From assembly GCA_022036555.1 (NCBI GenBank), contig CM039126.1, positions 10,832,079 through 10,896,078 of the forward strand: 64,000 bases of DNA, read 5' to 3'. How positions within the stretch are numbered: the stretch's first letter is position 1; each line of letters starts with the position of its first letter. The stretch comes from Microstegium vimineum (lineage: Eukaryota > Streptophyta > Magnoliopsida > Poales > Poaceae). The notes beneath the pieces are model-generated. The model was not told where the DNA came from. It saw nothing but the letters and a program-made list of their open reading frames with translations, and searched no databases. This document shows, piece by piece, positions 10,986 to 20,628 of the stretch. Made by a program: the position numbers and the translations under genes.

Positions 10986-13900
10986 CTAACTCAAAAGTTG
11001 GTTGATGACATCTAAAGCATCAACTCTGATTCGGTTAACGTTACTCAGCACCTTCTGATCTTCATCCTCAGAACTTTGAATGTCAGACAACTTAGCCTTC
11101 AGCAGCTGGTCTTCTTTGAGGACAGATGATATTTTTGATGAAGTTGCCTCTATGGATTTTGGTAAATTTGTCATCTTGGCTTCATAAGACTGAATTTTGG
11201 CATTCAGTTCAGTCAGTTGTGCTTCTAGTTTGATTTTCTCATCCTTCATTGCTTTCAGCTCAGGCTCCAAGGTTGCCAGTGAATTCTTGGCAGTTTGGAG
11301 TTGAGAATGCAAGGCTTTGGCTTCTTGCTTCTTCAGAGACCTGCTGTTCTGCAAAATAGTTCTAGAGGCTATGTTTTTATTTGCCCTCTTCACCATAACA
11401 AAGTAGTCATCAAGTTTAGCTGCATACTCTAGAGAAGCCTTGAGGATAGGTGGAAGATCTTGATTGATGAGTTCAAGAAGATCTTTTATTTGATCTGAAT
11501 CCTGAACCAAGATGTTGATGTCCTTGTTCAACAGACTAGTTATATCCTCCAGCCGGGCTTGGTTTTCCACTGACAAGGTCTGCTGAGAGGTGGTTTCTTC
11601 ACCTTTTTCACTGATGAAGTCTTCAACAGTGAAGGAATAACTAGTAGTCGGCTTAGTAGTGTTCTAAAAGGAAAAAGTTAGCCGACTGGGTGAGTTTGCT
11701 AAAAATGGCTTAAGATAAGATGTTACCTGCTGTCTTGATTGATTCTCAGAATGGGTGGTGTCCTGCTCTGTTTGAGGGTTTGACTGAATGTTCAGAGGAG
11801 GTGAATCAAGAACTGGACCAGAGGAAGTTTCTCCTGCCAAATCTTCTAGAATTATATCTGTTTTCAATAGTACAGATGATAAAGTATAAGGACCAGGAGA
11901 TAGATATCATGTAAGAAGAGGGAGAGGTGATTAGACGAATGATATTACCAATGTGCTCGGCAGTTTCCTGAGCATCAGTGCCTTCGGCTTCATCGGCTTC
12001 AGTGTCTTCAGTTTCATGAGCTTCTGCCGATGGTTGAGCTTCTGCATCGTCAGTAGAAGATTGAAGGAGGATGTCTACCACTGGTGAGGTATTTCTTGAT
12101 CCTGGGATTTTTACACGTGGCTACAGTAAAGATAATTGATATAAAAATGGTCAGAGCTGGTATTAAGTAAGATTTATAGCCGAATAAAAGGGTCATACCT
12201 TAGGAGATCGTTTGGCTGTCTTGGACCTAACCTTTCTAGTCACATGAATATCCTCAAGCATCTTTATTTTACCTTTTCCTCCTAAGGATACAGTGGTTGA
12301 GATTGCAGGAGTCTTGATGAAAACTGCCAGAGTAGGAGCATTGAAGCCCAATGTAGGTTTAGGCCCAGCTTTGTAGTAATCCACTGCTTTGATAGGGGGA
12401 GTGGGCTTGAAATCCTATGCATGGCTGAATTTTAGAATGGATGATAAATTCGGAAACGAGAAATGACAAGTGCAATGAAGTTACCTCACTGTCAGGAGCA
12501 AATTAGGGATACAAATCTTGGCATAAAGGATGTACTGGTATATTGAAGATATGATTATGCCACTCTTGCCACCAGGAAGAAAAGAGGGGATGAGTAACAT
12601 CCACTAGTCCAAATGGAGAAGGTTCATATATTGGCAAATCTTGCCCAAGCTCAAAGACCTTTCTGGCTTCTGTTTCATTGGTGATCGGCTCCCTGCACCT
12701 TATGATTATTGAGAAGAAAGGTCTTGGGGGCAGCTGTCCACATCCTAATTGTCTGGATGCCATGTTGGGATTGTAGAATTCATTAGTGGGATTTACCATT
12801 CTCTCATGGTGGAATTCGGCTGACAAGATGCAAGGCCTGATAAAGGAATTAAAAATTTCTGTGGACACCTTGTCAGAACAGCCATATTCATAGCTGAATT
12901 TGCAGGGGAAGATCAAATTGCCATTCTCTCTGTAAGGGAGCGAGAGCACATTGTTAAAACCCTTGAAAAATAGCTCGAAGAGATGGCCAATATCCATGTC
13001 AATGCTGATGGAATAAGATGCTTCTCCATAGGTCTGGCAGCTCTTGACTATTGTTGTGTTACCTTCAACATAATTAACCGAGGGGAAGCTCAAATCATGA
13101 AGAGGCACAAATACTATTTGGTGCATATAAAGTTGCAACCACATCTAGATGAACCACCAGAGACCACTCACACAAGAAATATCGTTGCCATGGAACATCT
13201 GAACACTGATCTGATGCATCATATGATAAACAGATCCCAAAAGGTATTTGCCCAGAGGGATTAGTGTGCCTGCAGCTTAATCCTCAGCCATTATCATGTG
13301 ATTTAGAGTCGGCTCATTGGATTTTCCACAGAAGATGAACCTGTACAACCACATGTTCATGAAAGCCCTGCTTTCCTTATCAGAAATAGCACTAGATGCT
13401 TCCATGTAGGTTTGAATGTATCCAACCCATCCACCTCCGGATTTGACAACTTTTTGTTTGCTTTTACCCTTATACTGGCAGGGGTGTACTGGTTTGGATA
13501 CATTTAGGCCAGTCATCATAAATACACCGGCCAAAGTGGGGGTCATCATGCCATGGACAAAGACAAAAGTATTGATAGCATTAGACCAGAAGTGGGAGGC
13601 TGCTATCAACAAGGGTTCATTTCTGGGCATCTCTGATAAGGACAATTCCAGGCAGTGGGTGATATCTTGGTTGCCCCAGTTGTCGCTGCTCTTTTTCAGC
13701 ATCCTCCGGTACCAATTTCGCCATCCGGCAATTGGGGGAAAAGGCCAAGTCTTGAAAGTGTTTTGCCATCGGTTGGGCGGATGAACTCCAGATTTGAAAG
13801 GAATTCTTAAAGTCTTTCTCGATAATTTCAGTTGGGTCGGGATTCCCCATCGGACCAAGGAGGTAGGAATCAGGATTTGCAGCATAAGGAATCAAAATCT

Positions 13901-14032
13901 CGTTCTTGTATTCCTTCGAAGAAATCGAAAAAATGGGTATGAATCAGGAAAGAAATGGGAAATCAATTAAGAATTGCCGAATGCGTAGAGGTGAATGAGA
14001 CTTACCTCTGGAATTTCATCCTGGGTCGCCAT
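10986..14032 (-). pseudogene. Antisense gene A of the Tat element: plant mobile domain (PMD) plus coiled coil, spliced
   Basis: Minus-strand exon 1 is 14006-14032 (ATG, nine codons, donor CCAGAG/GTAAGT). Exon 2 starts at 13913 after TTCGAAG and encodes a plant mobile domain, seen in LLIAASHFWSNAINTFVF, MTPTLAGVFMMTGL and FMNMWLYRFIFCG. It runs to a GTGAG/GTAACT donor near 12485. It has one frameshift (near 13780) and stops near 13275, 13145 and 12503. Further exons follow: a basic one with donor CTAAG/GTATGA (about 12199), an acidic one with donor ATTG/GTAATA (about 11948) and another with donor CAGCAG/GTAACA (about 11726). The last exon (11576-10986) is a long coiled coil ending INQLLS and TAG. 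PMD proteins are plant proteins shared with transposable elements; Tat elements are known to carry them. This copy is not functional. Confidence 0.8.
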
Positions 14033-14169
14033 TGGAGATTCAAGATGAGCTCGAAAGTGTACTGGTGTTTGGATTTCTCTGAGCGGCGGCTGTGGTGTTG
14101 AATAGTGTTGACCTAGAAGAAAAGGGGAAGCTTGTGGTCAATTTAGAGATAAAATGACTTTTATCCCGA

Positions 14170-14184
14170 AATTGAGGGGGCATG
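14170..14184 (+). other. Polypurine tract
   Basis: AATTGAGGGGGCA directly precedes the 3' LTR, the position where the primer for plus-strand DNA synthesis is made. Confidence 0.75.
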
Positions 14185-15578
14185 TGTTAACACTGGATTT
14201 TGGTGCGCTTAGGGAGATGACAGGTGGGCCAGTGCGCGGTAAATATTCAGAGGCAGGTATTCGGGGTATTCGGCAAGTGTTCGTGCAGTCGGCTAGTTTC
14301 CTGAGGTTCGGCTAGTAATAGTGCGGTCGGCTATTCTGGGAGTAGCGGTTTTCCGTTGAGGAAAGCGACAAAAGCGGCAAGTAAGAGCCGAATCGGGTAA
14401 CGGAGATTGAGACAATTAAGGAAATAGAAGGGAATTGAAGACAAAGATATCATGTTTTTCCTTTAATATTTTGTAGTCGTGTCCTTTTAGGACTCATGTC
14501 ATGACCAGGGTATAAAATAAACCCTTGACCATTGTAAAAAACTGTTCACAACCAATACAATACAACCGGCCCCGTGCCAACTTCGAGTCCTTTGTCGTGT
14601 CGTCAAGTTCTTCGAGAGGAATCATCGATCCGTCGACCTCCGTAAGTCCCGGCAACCTTGTTATCATGTCTAGTATCATGCGGTGGATTTAGATGTTGAT
14701 GCAAGTAGTCTTGTTTGTTTTCAATGATCGTGCGGCGGATCTTTGCTTGACAATCAAGAAGTCTTCGCTTATGTTTCGTTTATGAGTACACACCGTGCGG
14801 CAGGTGCTTGCTCGATATGCTTAGCAAAAGCAAGATAGTTATCGGCTTTATTAGATTTGGCAAGATCTAGTAGATTCATCAAGTTACTACGTGTTGCATG
14901 TTTTATATTTGTTATATATTTGTAACACTCTTTTGCCCAATCTAGATTGATACGGTTCGGCTTTATCTTTTCTTATAGATCTATTCTTGTTTTAATAATT
15001 AATCATATTATTCATACGAATAGATCTCACGGTCATAGTAGCCGAATTAGTTTAGATCTAGATTGTCACGTGTTGCGGGTTCATACATGTTAACCATGTT
15101 TAAGCTTTGATAATGTTGAGTGTCGTGCGGCAGACGCAGGCTTTAGATTAGTTTAATCGTGTTTACTTATATGTTTCTTCATCATGGACCCCAACTCGGC
15201 TGGATTGTTGAGCTTGGTTATGCTTTAACTCATAGTTAATTATGATTCGTCCATACGTACTTTTTCATACATGCATGTTCGGCTATCAACTTTTTCACAT
15301 GCTTTGCGTTTGCTTTAGCCGAACGATCTATAAGACCTATTGGCAGATAGCTTTTATAGCTATATGTCATTGTAAGTGGCTTCAGGGCCGTATATATGGA
15401 ACTGTCTGGTCTCACCCGACATGTTCCAGTTTTATTTCTAATAATTTTCATCCCTTGTTAGTTTCAGGTCAAATTGACTGGCACGTTTTCGGACTCCGAA
15501 ACATCCGGACACCCGATTGAAGCTACGCTTTCCGGCTTGTTGTGTGTTAGGCACAATGCGTTACATTTTGTGTCAACA
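14185..15578 (+). repeat. 3' LTR of the Tat retrotransposon
   Basis: Matches the 5' LTR base for base over most of its length, with scattered substitutions and small indels (for example an extra ATA in the 5' copy near 2118 and a missing base in the TATA region). It ends TGTCAACA at 15578, followed by the CACAA duplication. Confidence 0.95.
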
Positions 15579-15583
15579 CACAA

Positions 15584-17026
15584 TTTTCACTGATCAAGAC
15601 GCGGCTATGGCAGGAGCAATTGCTTATGTATTCCCAAATACAAGTCATCGTCTTTGTTTGTGGCCTATTTGTTTAAATACTGCTAAGCATCTGAGTCATG
15701 TAATCCATGAGTCCAAGAAGAATGAGTCCGATAAGAACGAGTCGGATAACAATTTTCTATCAGATTTCAAAAAATGTGTGTACAAAGACAGATCTGAGAC
15801 ATACTTCATAGGGAAATGGCATGCCTTGTTGGCCACATACAAGCTGGAGGACAACTCATGGATGACAAACCTATATGCTTTGAGGGCAAAGTGGGCTGCA
15901 GTATATCGTGACTCTTTTACAGCAGATATGAACTCGACCCAAAGGAGCGAAGGTATGAATAATGTCTTAAAAAAAGATTTCGCAGAAAACTCAGTCTTTT
16001 GGAAGTCCTTGTAGAATGTGAAAAGATTGCAGTTAGTATCCATGCAAAAGAGTTGGATGCGGATTTTTAGTCACGCCGAAAGAATCCAGTTACATACATT
16101 CCAAATCTACCTATGTTGAATACTGGAGCTGCATCATATACAAGGAAAATGTATTCAGAATTTGAGGAAGAATTTAAAAGACAGTTTACATTGATTTGTG
16201 AATCATTAGAAACTGTGGGCACACACTTGACATTCTTTGTTAAGTATATGCAATCAGACCATGGAGCAACAATAGTGTTGAACACTGAAGAATGCACAAT
16301 TACATGATCTTGCTGAATGTTTGAATCCATAGGTATGTATACTGTTACATTTCAATTTTTACATTGTAAGTTATAATATAGGTTCATTAATTAAATAGAG
16401 AACTATATGTTATAGGTTTATTATGCAAGCATGCTCTCAGAGTCTTCAATATGAATGGAGTATACAATTTTCCATCACAATATATACTGCCTCGATGGAC
16501 CAAATTTGCGAAAAATGGATTTTATATTGAGAAACAAGGAACCGAGAAGGGAGATTTGAAAACACAAGCAGCACTTATATCTCGGCAGGCCACATCTCTT
16601 GCATTGAAGTGTTCGCCATCACAAAATCTTCTAGATAAGTTGCAGAAAGCTCTACATGACTTGAATTTGGAAGCAGATACTTATCTAAGTGAGGCGCATG
16701 AAAAATCCAAGGAGCTTCCTCCTGTTCCAAATCAATGTGTTCGAGATGCGTTAAATGATATAATATCGTTTAAAATTTCTCAAGTAATAAAAGGTCCAAA
16801 GAATACACGTGCCAAAAATGTGATTGAAAAGAAATCTGGGAAGAATAAAAAGAATAGTACTAAGAAGAAAGGTAGGATCGTACTGATTATAGCATATGCT
16901 GGATGCTATAATTTGGTTTTAAAATTCTATTGTCTTATATATTTGATTGCAGGTGAAGATGCAAACGTACAAACCAGGGGTGATCCAAATCAAATGATTG
17001 TAAGACATTTTATTTTCATAATTTAG
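15584..17026 (+). pseudogene. MULE transposase, 3' part (catalytic core and SWIM zinc finger)
   Basis: Reading resumes exactly after the retrotransposon target duplication with FTDQDAAMAGAIAYVFP (second catalytic Asp), then HRLCLWPICLNTAKHL and, near 15935, STQRSEGMNN holding the catalytic Glu. A stop at 16012 and another near 16065 interrupt it. A GTATGT donor near 16332 and a TTATAG acceptor near 16412 define an intron. Across this junction the second half of the SWIM zinc finger appears (GLLCKHALRVF). A lysine-rich tail (KKSGKNKKNSTKKK) ends near 16870, with a possible further GTAGGA intron and short last exon near 16950. FAR1-type MULE proteins bind the TIRs and cut the element out; this one is broken. 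Confidence 0.85.
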
Positions 17027-17044
17027 TATTGATGCTGCAATATT

Positions 17045-17572
17045 GTTCAGTTTATGTTCATCATTCTTATTTGAACCTACAATCGAGCAGTGAAGTTCTG
17101 TGTCGATGAAGGGACGTGGACGCGAGCTATCTGCTGCTGCGAGCTAGGCACTGTGGAGGACAAGATGCTACATGCTTGGCATTTCGTCGAGCACCACACG
17201 TGCCTTGCTTGCTCCTGACTCTGTCACTCAACATTGGAGGATATGCATACAGATGATGCCACAGCTACGCACATACCGCCACAGGTACACATCGTCTCGC
17301 CCTCCAGAGAAAAAACGAGAAGGTCCCACTCTCCCTGTCCGCCTCCGCCTCCAGAGAAAGAGAGAAGGGACGCGAGATTCGAGCGCCGCCGGGACCAGGG
17401 CGACCGCCCGCTGAGGCCAGGCCAAGGCCAGGGGCGAGCGCCGCCGGGCCGGTCACGAGCGCCGCTAGGGCCGGGACTGGACTCCGCTCGTATCTTCCAG
17501 GCACTCGGCTCACCTCTGCGCTCAGAGCCGAGCTGCTGACCGAGCCATCTAGGATTAGAATCCGTGGAAGAG
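17045..17572. other. MULE subterminal GC-rich region without recognised gene
   Basis: After the transposase come about 500 bases, becoming GC-rich from 17280. Open frames occur on both strands here but encode Arg/Gly/Pro-rich low-complexity sequence, as expected by chance at this composition. Two imperfect copies of a CCTCCAGAGAAA motif (17309 and 17348) lie 39 bases apart. It might be captured host sequence, but I cannot name a source. Confidence 0.4.
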
Positions 17573-17687
17573 AGCCAGCCAGGCCAAGCCTCCGCGTGCG
17601 TTGATTTGGTTCGCTGCCACGCGTCAGATATCAAAAGGAGGAGCGCATCGCCGGATGAATGAGCCCATCGCTCACCCAATTTTTTTC
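17573..17687 (-). repeat. MULE 3' terminal inverted repeat
   Basis: Inverted copy of 50-163. The outer end is a run of seven T followed by C. The bases just outside resemble those outside the 5' TIR (7 of 9). Confidence 0.9.
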
Positions 17688-17697
17688 TGCCGCGTGA

Positions 17698-18002
17698 GCG
17701 TGGTCGGCCGGTCGAACTACCGAACGCCCTTGTCAAGTTGTCATGCGCTTGTACTAGTTTTCGATGGCAATTGTGTAGTTGTCACGATAAAATTGGCAAA
17801 TAGAGAGTTGACCACTATATCAATGGTAAATAATTAGAAAGCCCCCAAAGAGTAGTGCCGAAGTTGCTCTAAGGCATGGGCCCGCCGGACAGAGCTGCCC
17901 ACCCATCCCTTACACTGGCCGCCTCTGTTCGGAAACGAGAACAGACGGCTGATATCAGTCGAGGTCTTGCCTAGTGGAGTGAGGGCTGAGGTCATCCACT
18001 CA
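17698..18002. other. Sequence between MULE and Harbinger element; nothing recognised
   Basis: About 300 bases of mixed composition with no convincing reading frame, repeat or terminal motif. It probably represents older host DNA between two insertions. Confidence 0.4.
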
Positions 18003-19042
18003 GGGTGTGACTGGTTGCCCGAATAAGATGGTGCAAAGGGTCATCCGGGTCCGTGCGGTGCACTTGGCCCGTGTTTGGTTTGCCAGCTCGCACTGTTTCC
18101 TTGTACGCACTCGTTCATTTCCCCTCCTCCATCTCGGTTGCCGCCGTCTGCTCGAGGCGAGCTTCCCTCGCCATCCAGGACGCCTCGGAGCTGTGCGGGA
18201 ACCCTAGACGCGCACGGGAATCTTTGGCGGGAGACGGCTCCATCCGACGCGACAAAGGAGCGCGCGGTGCTGGAGTCAGGGTTACCGCCCCCATTTCCGC
18301 CACTCCCTGTCTCCACTCCTCTGGTGCGCTCTCTCTTCTTCCATCGCCGTCGGTTTCTCGCCGTCGTCTTCCACCCGTGGCGGACCCTCGCTGGTTCTTC
18401 GATTCCTCGGCTGGTATACCTCGCCTTACCCCTCTTCCTCTCCATCGGGTCGGCAACCATGTGTTTGTTTTCCCCAATCCATTTTGATTAGGGTTCATGC
18501 TGGTACCCTACTGGATCTGTATGTTTCTGATGCGGATCTAGTTATTTTCGACTCAGATCTGGTGGTTTCCTATATGATGCTATGGATTTGTCATGCTATT
18601 GTGCTTTATGCTTTAGATGGGAACCATGATGATGCTTTATTTTGATGATGAAACTGAGCTCAATACCTAGGCCGATGATTACACAGTTCATATGATATAT
18701 TAGGCGTTGGAGGAGCACCTTTTGGTGTGGCAGTCGTGTCTTTCTTTGTTATGCATAATTGAATCTTTAATAATACTGCATCCCTTTCTAATTTGTCCCT
18801 GCATATGTACTTGTTTCCCTTAGTCATGGACTTGCAAGCTAGGCGTCGAGCAGCCGCTGCTATGTGGTTGTAGTTGTGGCCTGTTGGTTTTTCACCTAGT
18901 TTAGGAGGAGAGTAGAAGATGCTAGGTCTACAACCTATGGCCCCTTGACAGAGAGGGACCAACAAAGGAATCACAACCTAAAGTAAATCTACAACTCAGA
19001 TGATGTCCACTGTGTTAACTTGCTTAGGATGAGAAGTGCCCC

Positions 19043-19325
19043 TTTTTCTAGTTGTGTGATCTTTTCCGCACTAGAGGGCTAGTAACTAACAACATCCATG
19101 CTACTGTCGAAGAACAAGTAGCAATGTTTCTGCATGTTGTTGGGTACAATGAGAGGTTTAGAGTTATAGACCTCACATTCAGGAGGTCAGTAGAGACCAT
19201 TAGCAGGTTCTTTCAAAGAGTGTTGTATGCAGTAGGGGAGTTGAGGAATGAGCTGATTGTTCCTCCTAGTACAAATGTTGATCCTAAGATTCTTGGTAGC
19301 AGAAGGTGGTACCCCTACTTCAGGT
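19043..19325 (+). pseudogene. PIF/Harbinger transposase, N-terminal fragment
   Basis: The reading VCDLFRTRGLVTNNIHATVE, EEQVAMFLHVVGYNERFR and RRSVETISRFFQRVLYAVGE is the N-terminal helical (DUF8040-like) part of plant PIF/Harbinger DDE transposases. It stops at SRRWYPYF, just before the first catalytic aspartate segment (normally ..CIGAIDGTH). The catalytic domain is absent, so this cannot act as a transposase. Its 3' end runs directly into sequence of a different Harbinger protein. Confidence 0.85.
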
Positions 19326-19329
19326 GGTA

Positions 19330-19682
19330 GTGACATGACTAAGACTAAAGGACAGTCACCCAAACCATGTGATGTTGGGACTGACAGCTCTAAGGGAAGT
19401 GAGGAGAAGGAGAAGGGTGGGAAGAGAAGGAAGATATCACAAGAGGAAGCTGACCTTATGGCTGGCATGATAGGGGTTGTGAATAATGTTGGGGAGGCTC
19501 TCAAAGCTCCACAGCACAATGAGGTGCATCAGGACTTGTATGGCTGTGTGATGGGTTGCCCTGGTTACTCAGCTGAGGCCCTTATGTTTGCTTTGGTGTA
19601 CCTGCTGAGGAACCAAGCAGAAGGACTATGCTTTGTTCAGATGACTGAGGAACATAGGATCCTGTGGCTTAGGACCTACCTC
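19330..19682 (+). pseudogene. PIF/Harbinger ORF1 (Myb/SANT-like protein), C-terminal fragment
   Basis: In the frame 19257-19769 the sequence from about 19330 reads MTKTKGQSPKPCDVG, a basic stretch GGKRRKISQEEADLMAGMIG, then a helical segment with HQDLYGCVMGCPGYSAEALM and HRILWLRTYL. This is the C-terminal part of the Myb/SANT-like partner protein of grass PIF/Harbinger elements, which helps the transposase bind DNA. The N-terminal Myb-like domain is missing. After WLRTYL the frame runs on into non-homologous 3' sequence. Confidence 0.75.
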
Positions 19683-19975
19683 ATATTTTTGTGTCGTTTG
19701 TTTTTTCTGATGCATATGATGATATCAAATGCCAGTGTTGGCTTATACATGATAAACAACTTGGACTAGTGAGGAACTGGAACATTGTTTCTTCCATCTT
19801 GCTTGTTATTCTGGTTTTCATGATAGTCATGGAACCATGGGAGACTTCCATGCCTATGCAACACAAGGACAAAGTAGTCACTGTGATGGCTGGGCTGGAT
19901 GACTCCCATGGTTTCATGGCTGTCATGACTGATTTTATGCCTTTGCACCATCTTATTTTGGCAACCAATCACCCC

Positions 19976-20101
19976 TAGTTCTTTAAGCTCCTAGTCGAAG
20001 TGTGAAATGAATTAGCAACTGGATCTAATGCAAATCTGATTATATATCCCTTTTTATTGTCTAATCTCACATAAGCTTGTACTTGTGTTTTAGAGGAGGA
20101 C
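19976..20101. other. Short intron-like stretch before the viroplasmin-domain gene
   Basis: AT-rich, ending with a pyrimidine-rich acceptor-like TGTGTTTTAG at about 20092, ten bases before the ATG at 20102. This suggests that the following coding sequence was the second exon of a gene whose first exon was lost or replaced by the Harbinger insertion. Confidence 0.4.
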
Positions 20102-20389
20102 ATGGCTTGGTATGCGGTGTACCATGGTAGGGTGCCTCGAGTGTATGGATCCTGGGTTCTTTGCAATGCCCAGGTTAGTGGTTATTCAAATAACTCGCAC
20201 AAGAGTTTTCTAACCAGATCATAGGCTGAAGCATCCTACTTAGAGTTCATTGGCACTGAACAAGTGCCACTTTTGACTGATGCTCCTCCACCGTTGGTTA
20301 ACATCTCACCTTGGATAACTGTAGTTTGCATAGTTTTGTTTTTTGCGCTGATGGTGTTGCTGTTGATCATCATTTTCGGTTTGAATTAA
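20102..20389 (+). pseudogene. Small protein with viroplasmin/RNase H1 N-terminal-like domain and C-terminal membrane segment, one in-frame stop
   Basis: ATG at 20102 and TAA at 20387 are in one frame of 95 codons with a single TAG at 20222. The first part, MAWYAVYHGRVPRVYGSWVL, with NAQVSGYSNNSHKSF, matches the short fold shared by caulimovirus viroplasmin and the N-terminus of RNase H1 (PF01693-type), which binds RNA:DNA or RNA. After the stop the frame continues AEASYLEFIG, still within the domain, then a linker. A strongly hydrophobic tail (WITVVCIVLFFALMVLLLII) looks like a tail anchor. Upstream, a splice-acceptor-like site suggests an earlier exon. Plant genomes contain many such RNase H1-N-like small genes, some tied to transposable elements. 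I infer a decayed copy. Confidence 0.65.
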
Positions 20390-20628
20390 AAGCCTATGAT
20401 GATCACTCACATTTGTACTTAAACCTACTTATGATGTTGACCTTGTTGAGGTACTGTGAACCTCGGCTTAAGAGTCGTGCTCTACTGCTGGTTTATGGTT
20501 ATAAATTTCGCTTATGCTCCAAGGTCAAGTGCAAACATTCGGTTTTTTTTAATCTGAGGCTATACCCTTTTGCGGTTTTCAAAAGTGCTTTCTAAGGTGG
20601 TAAGTTTACCCAAACCATACATGGGTGA
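20390..20628. other. 3' flank of the viroplasmin-domain pseudogene
   Basis: No reading frame of interest. It ends with GGTGA, the left copy of the target duplication of the next element. Confidence 0.4.

Larger units (their letters stand above)
1878..15578 (+). mobile_element. Tat-lineage Ty3/gypsy LTR retrotransposon, full-length but decayed
   Basis: Two LTRs of 1396 and 1394 bases start TGTTAACA and end TGTCAACA. They are flanked by a perfect 5-bp target duplication CACAA (1873-1877 and 15579-15583). Order inside: primer-binding site, gag, protease, RT, RNase H, a second RNase H-like domain, integrase, then about 4.8 kb with two antisense genes, then a polypurine tract. A second RNase H domain and extra, often antisense, ORFs after integrase are known traits of the Tat lineage. 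The LTRs are very similar by eye, with scattered differences and a few one-base indels, so the insertion is fairly recent but not new. Stops and frameshifts make it non-autonomous. Confidence 0.95.
49..17688 (+). mobile_element. FAR1-type Mutator-like element (MULE), interrupted by an LTR retrotransposon
   Basis: Long terminal inverted repeats (50-163 and 17573-17687) enclose the two halves of a FAR1/MULE transposase. Without the 13.7-kb retrotransposon at 1878-15578 the element would be about 3.9 kb, a normal size for an autonomous MULE. The nine bases outside the inverted repeats (40-48 GCCGCCTGG and 17689-17697 GCCGCGTGA) agree at seven of nine positions, which suggests an old 9-bp target duplication, the length MULEs make. 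The exact outer ends are uncertain by one or two bases. The transposase has several frame breaks, so this copy is dead. Confidence 0.85.
18003..19975 (+). mobile_element. PIF/Harbinger-type element, internally rearranged
   Basis: The left end (18003-18040, GGGTGTGACTGGTTGCC) matches the reverse complement of the right end (19939-19975) over about 36 bases, including AATAAGATGGTGCAAAGG in both. The interior holds fragments of both PIF/Harbinger proteins. The three bases beside the ends (TCA and CTA) agree at only one position by this placement, so a clean 3-bp target duplication is not visible. The region 18040-18490 is GC-rich and leader-like, followed by AT-rich intron-like sequence to about 19040. 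Confidence 0.8.

Noticed and set aside
17224..17736. Minus-strand 170-residue frame overlapping the MULE 3' TIR, with a similar peptide at 18-302
   Set aside because: The shared peptide is only the two inverted repeats being translated; not a conserved gene.
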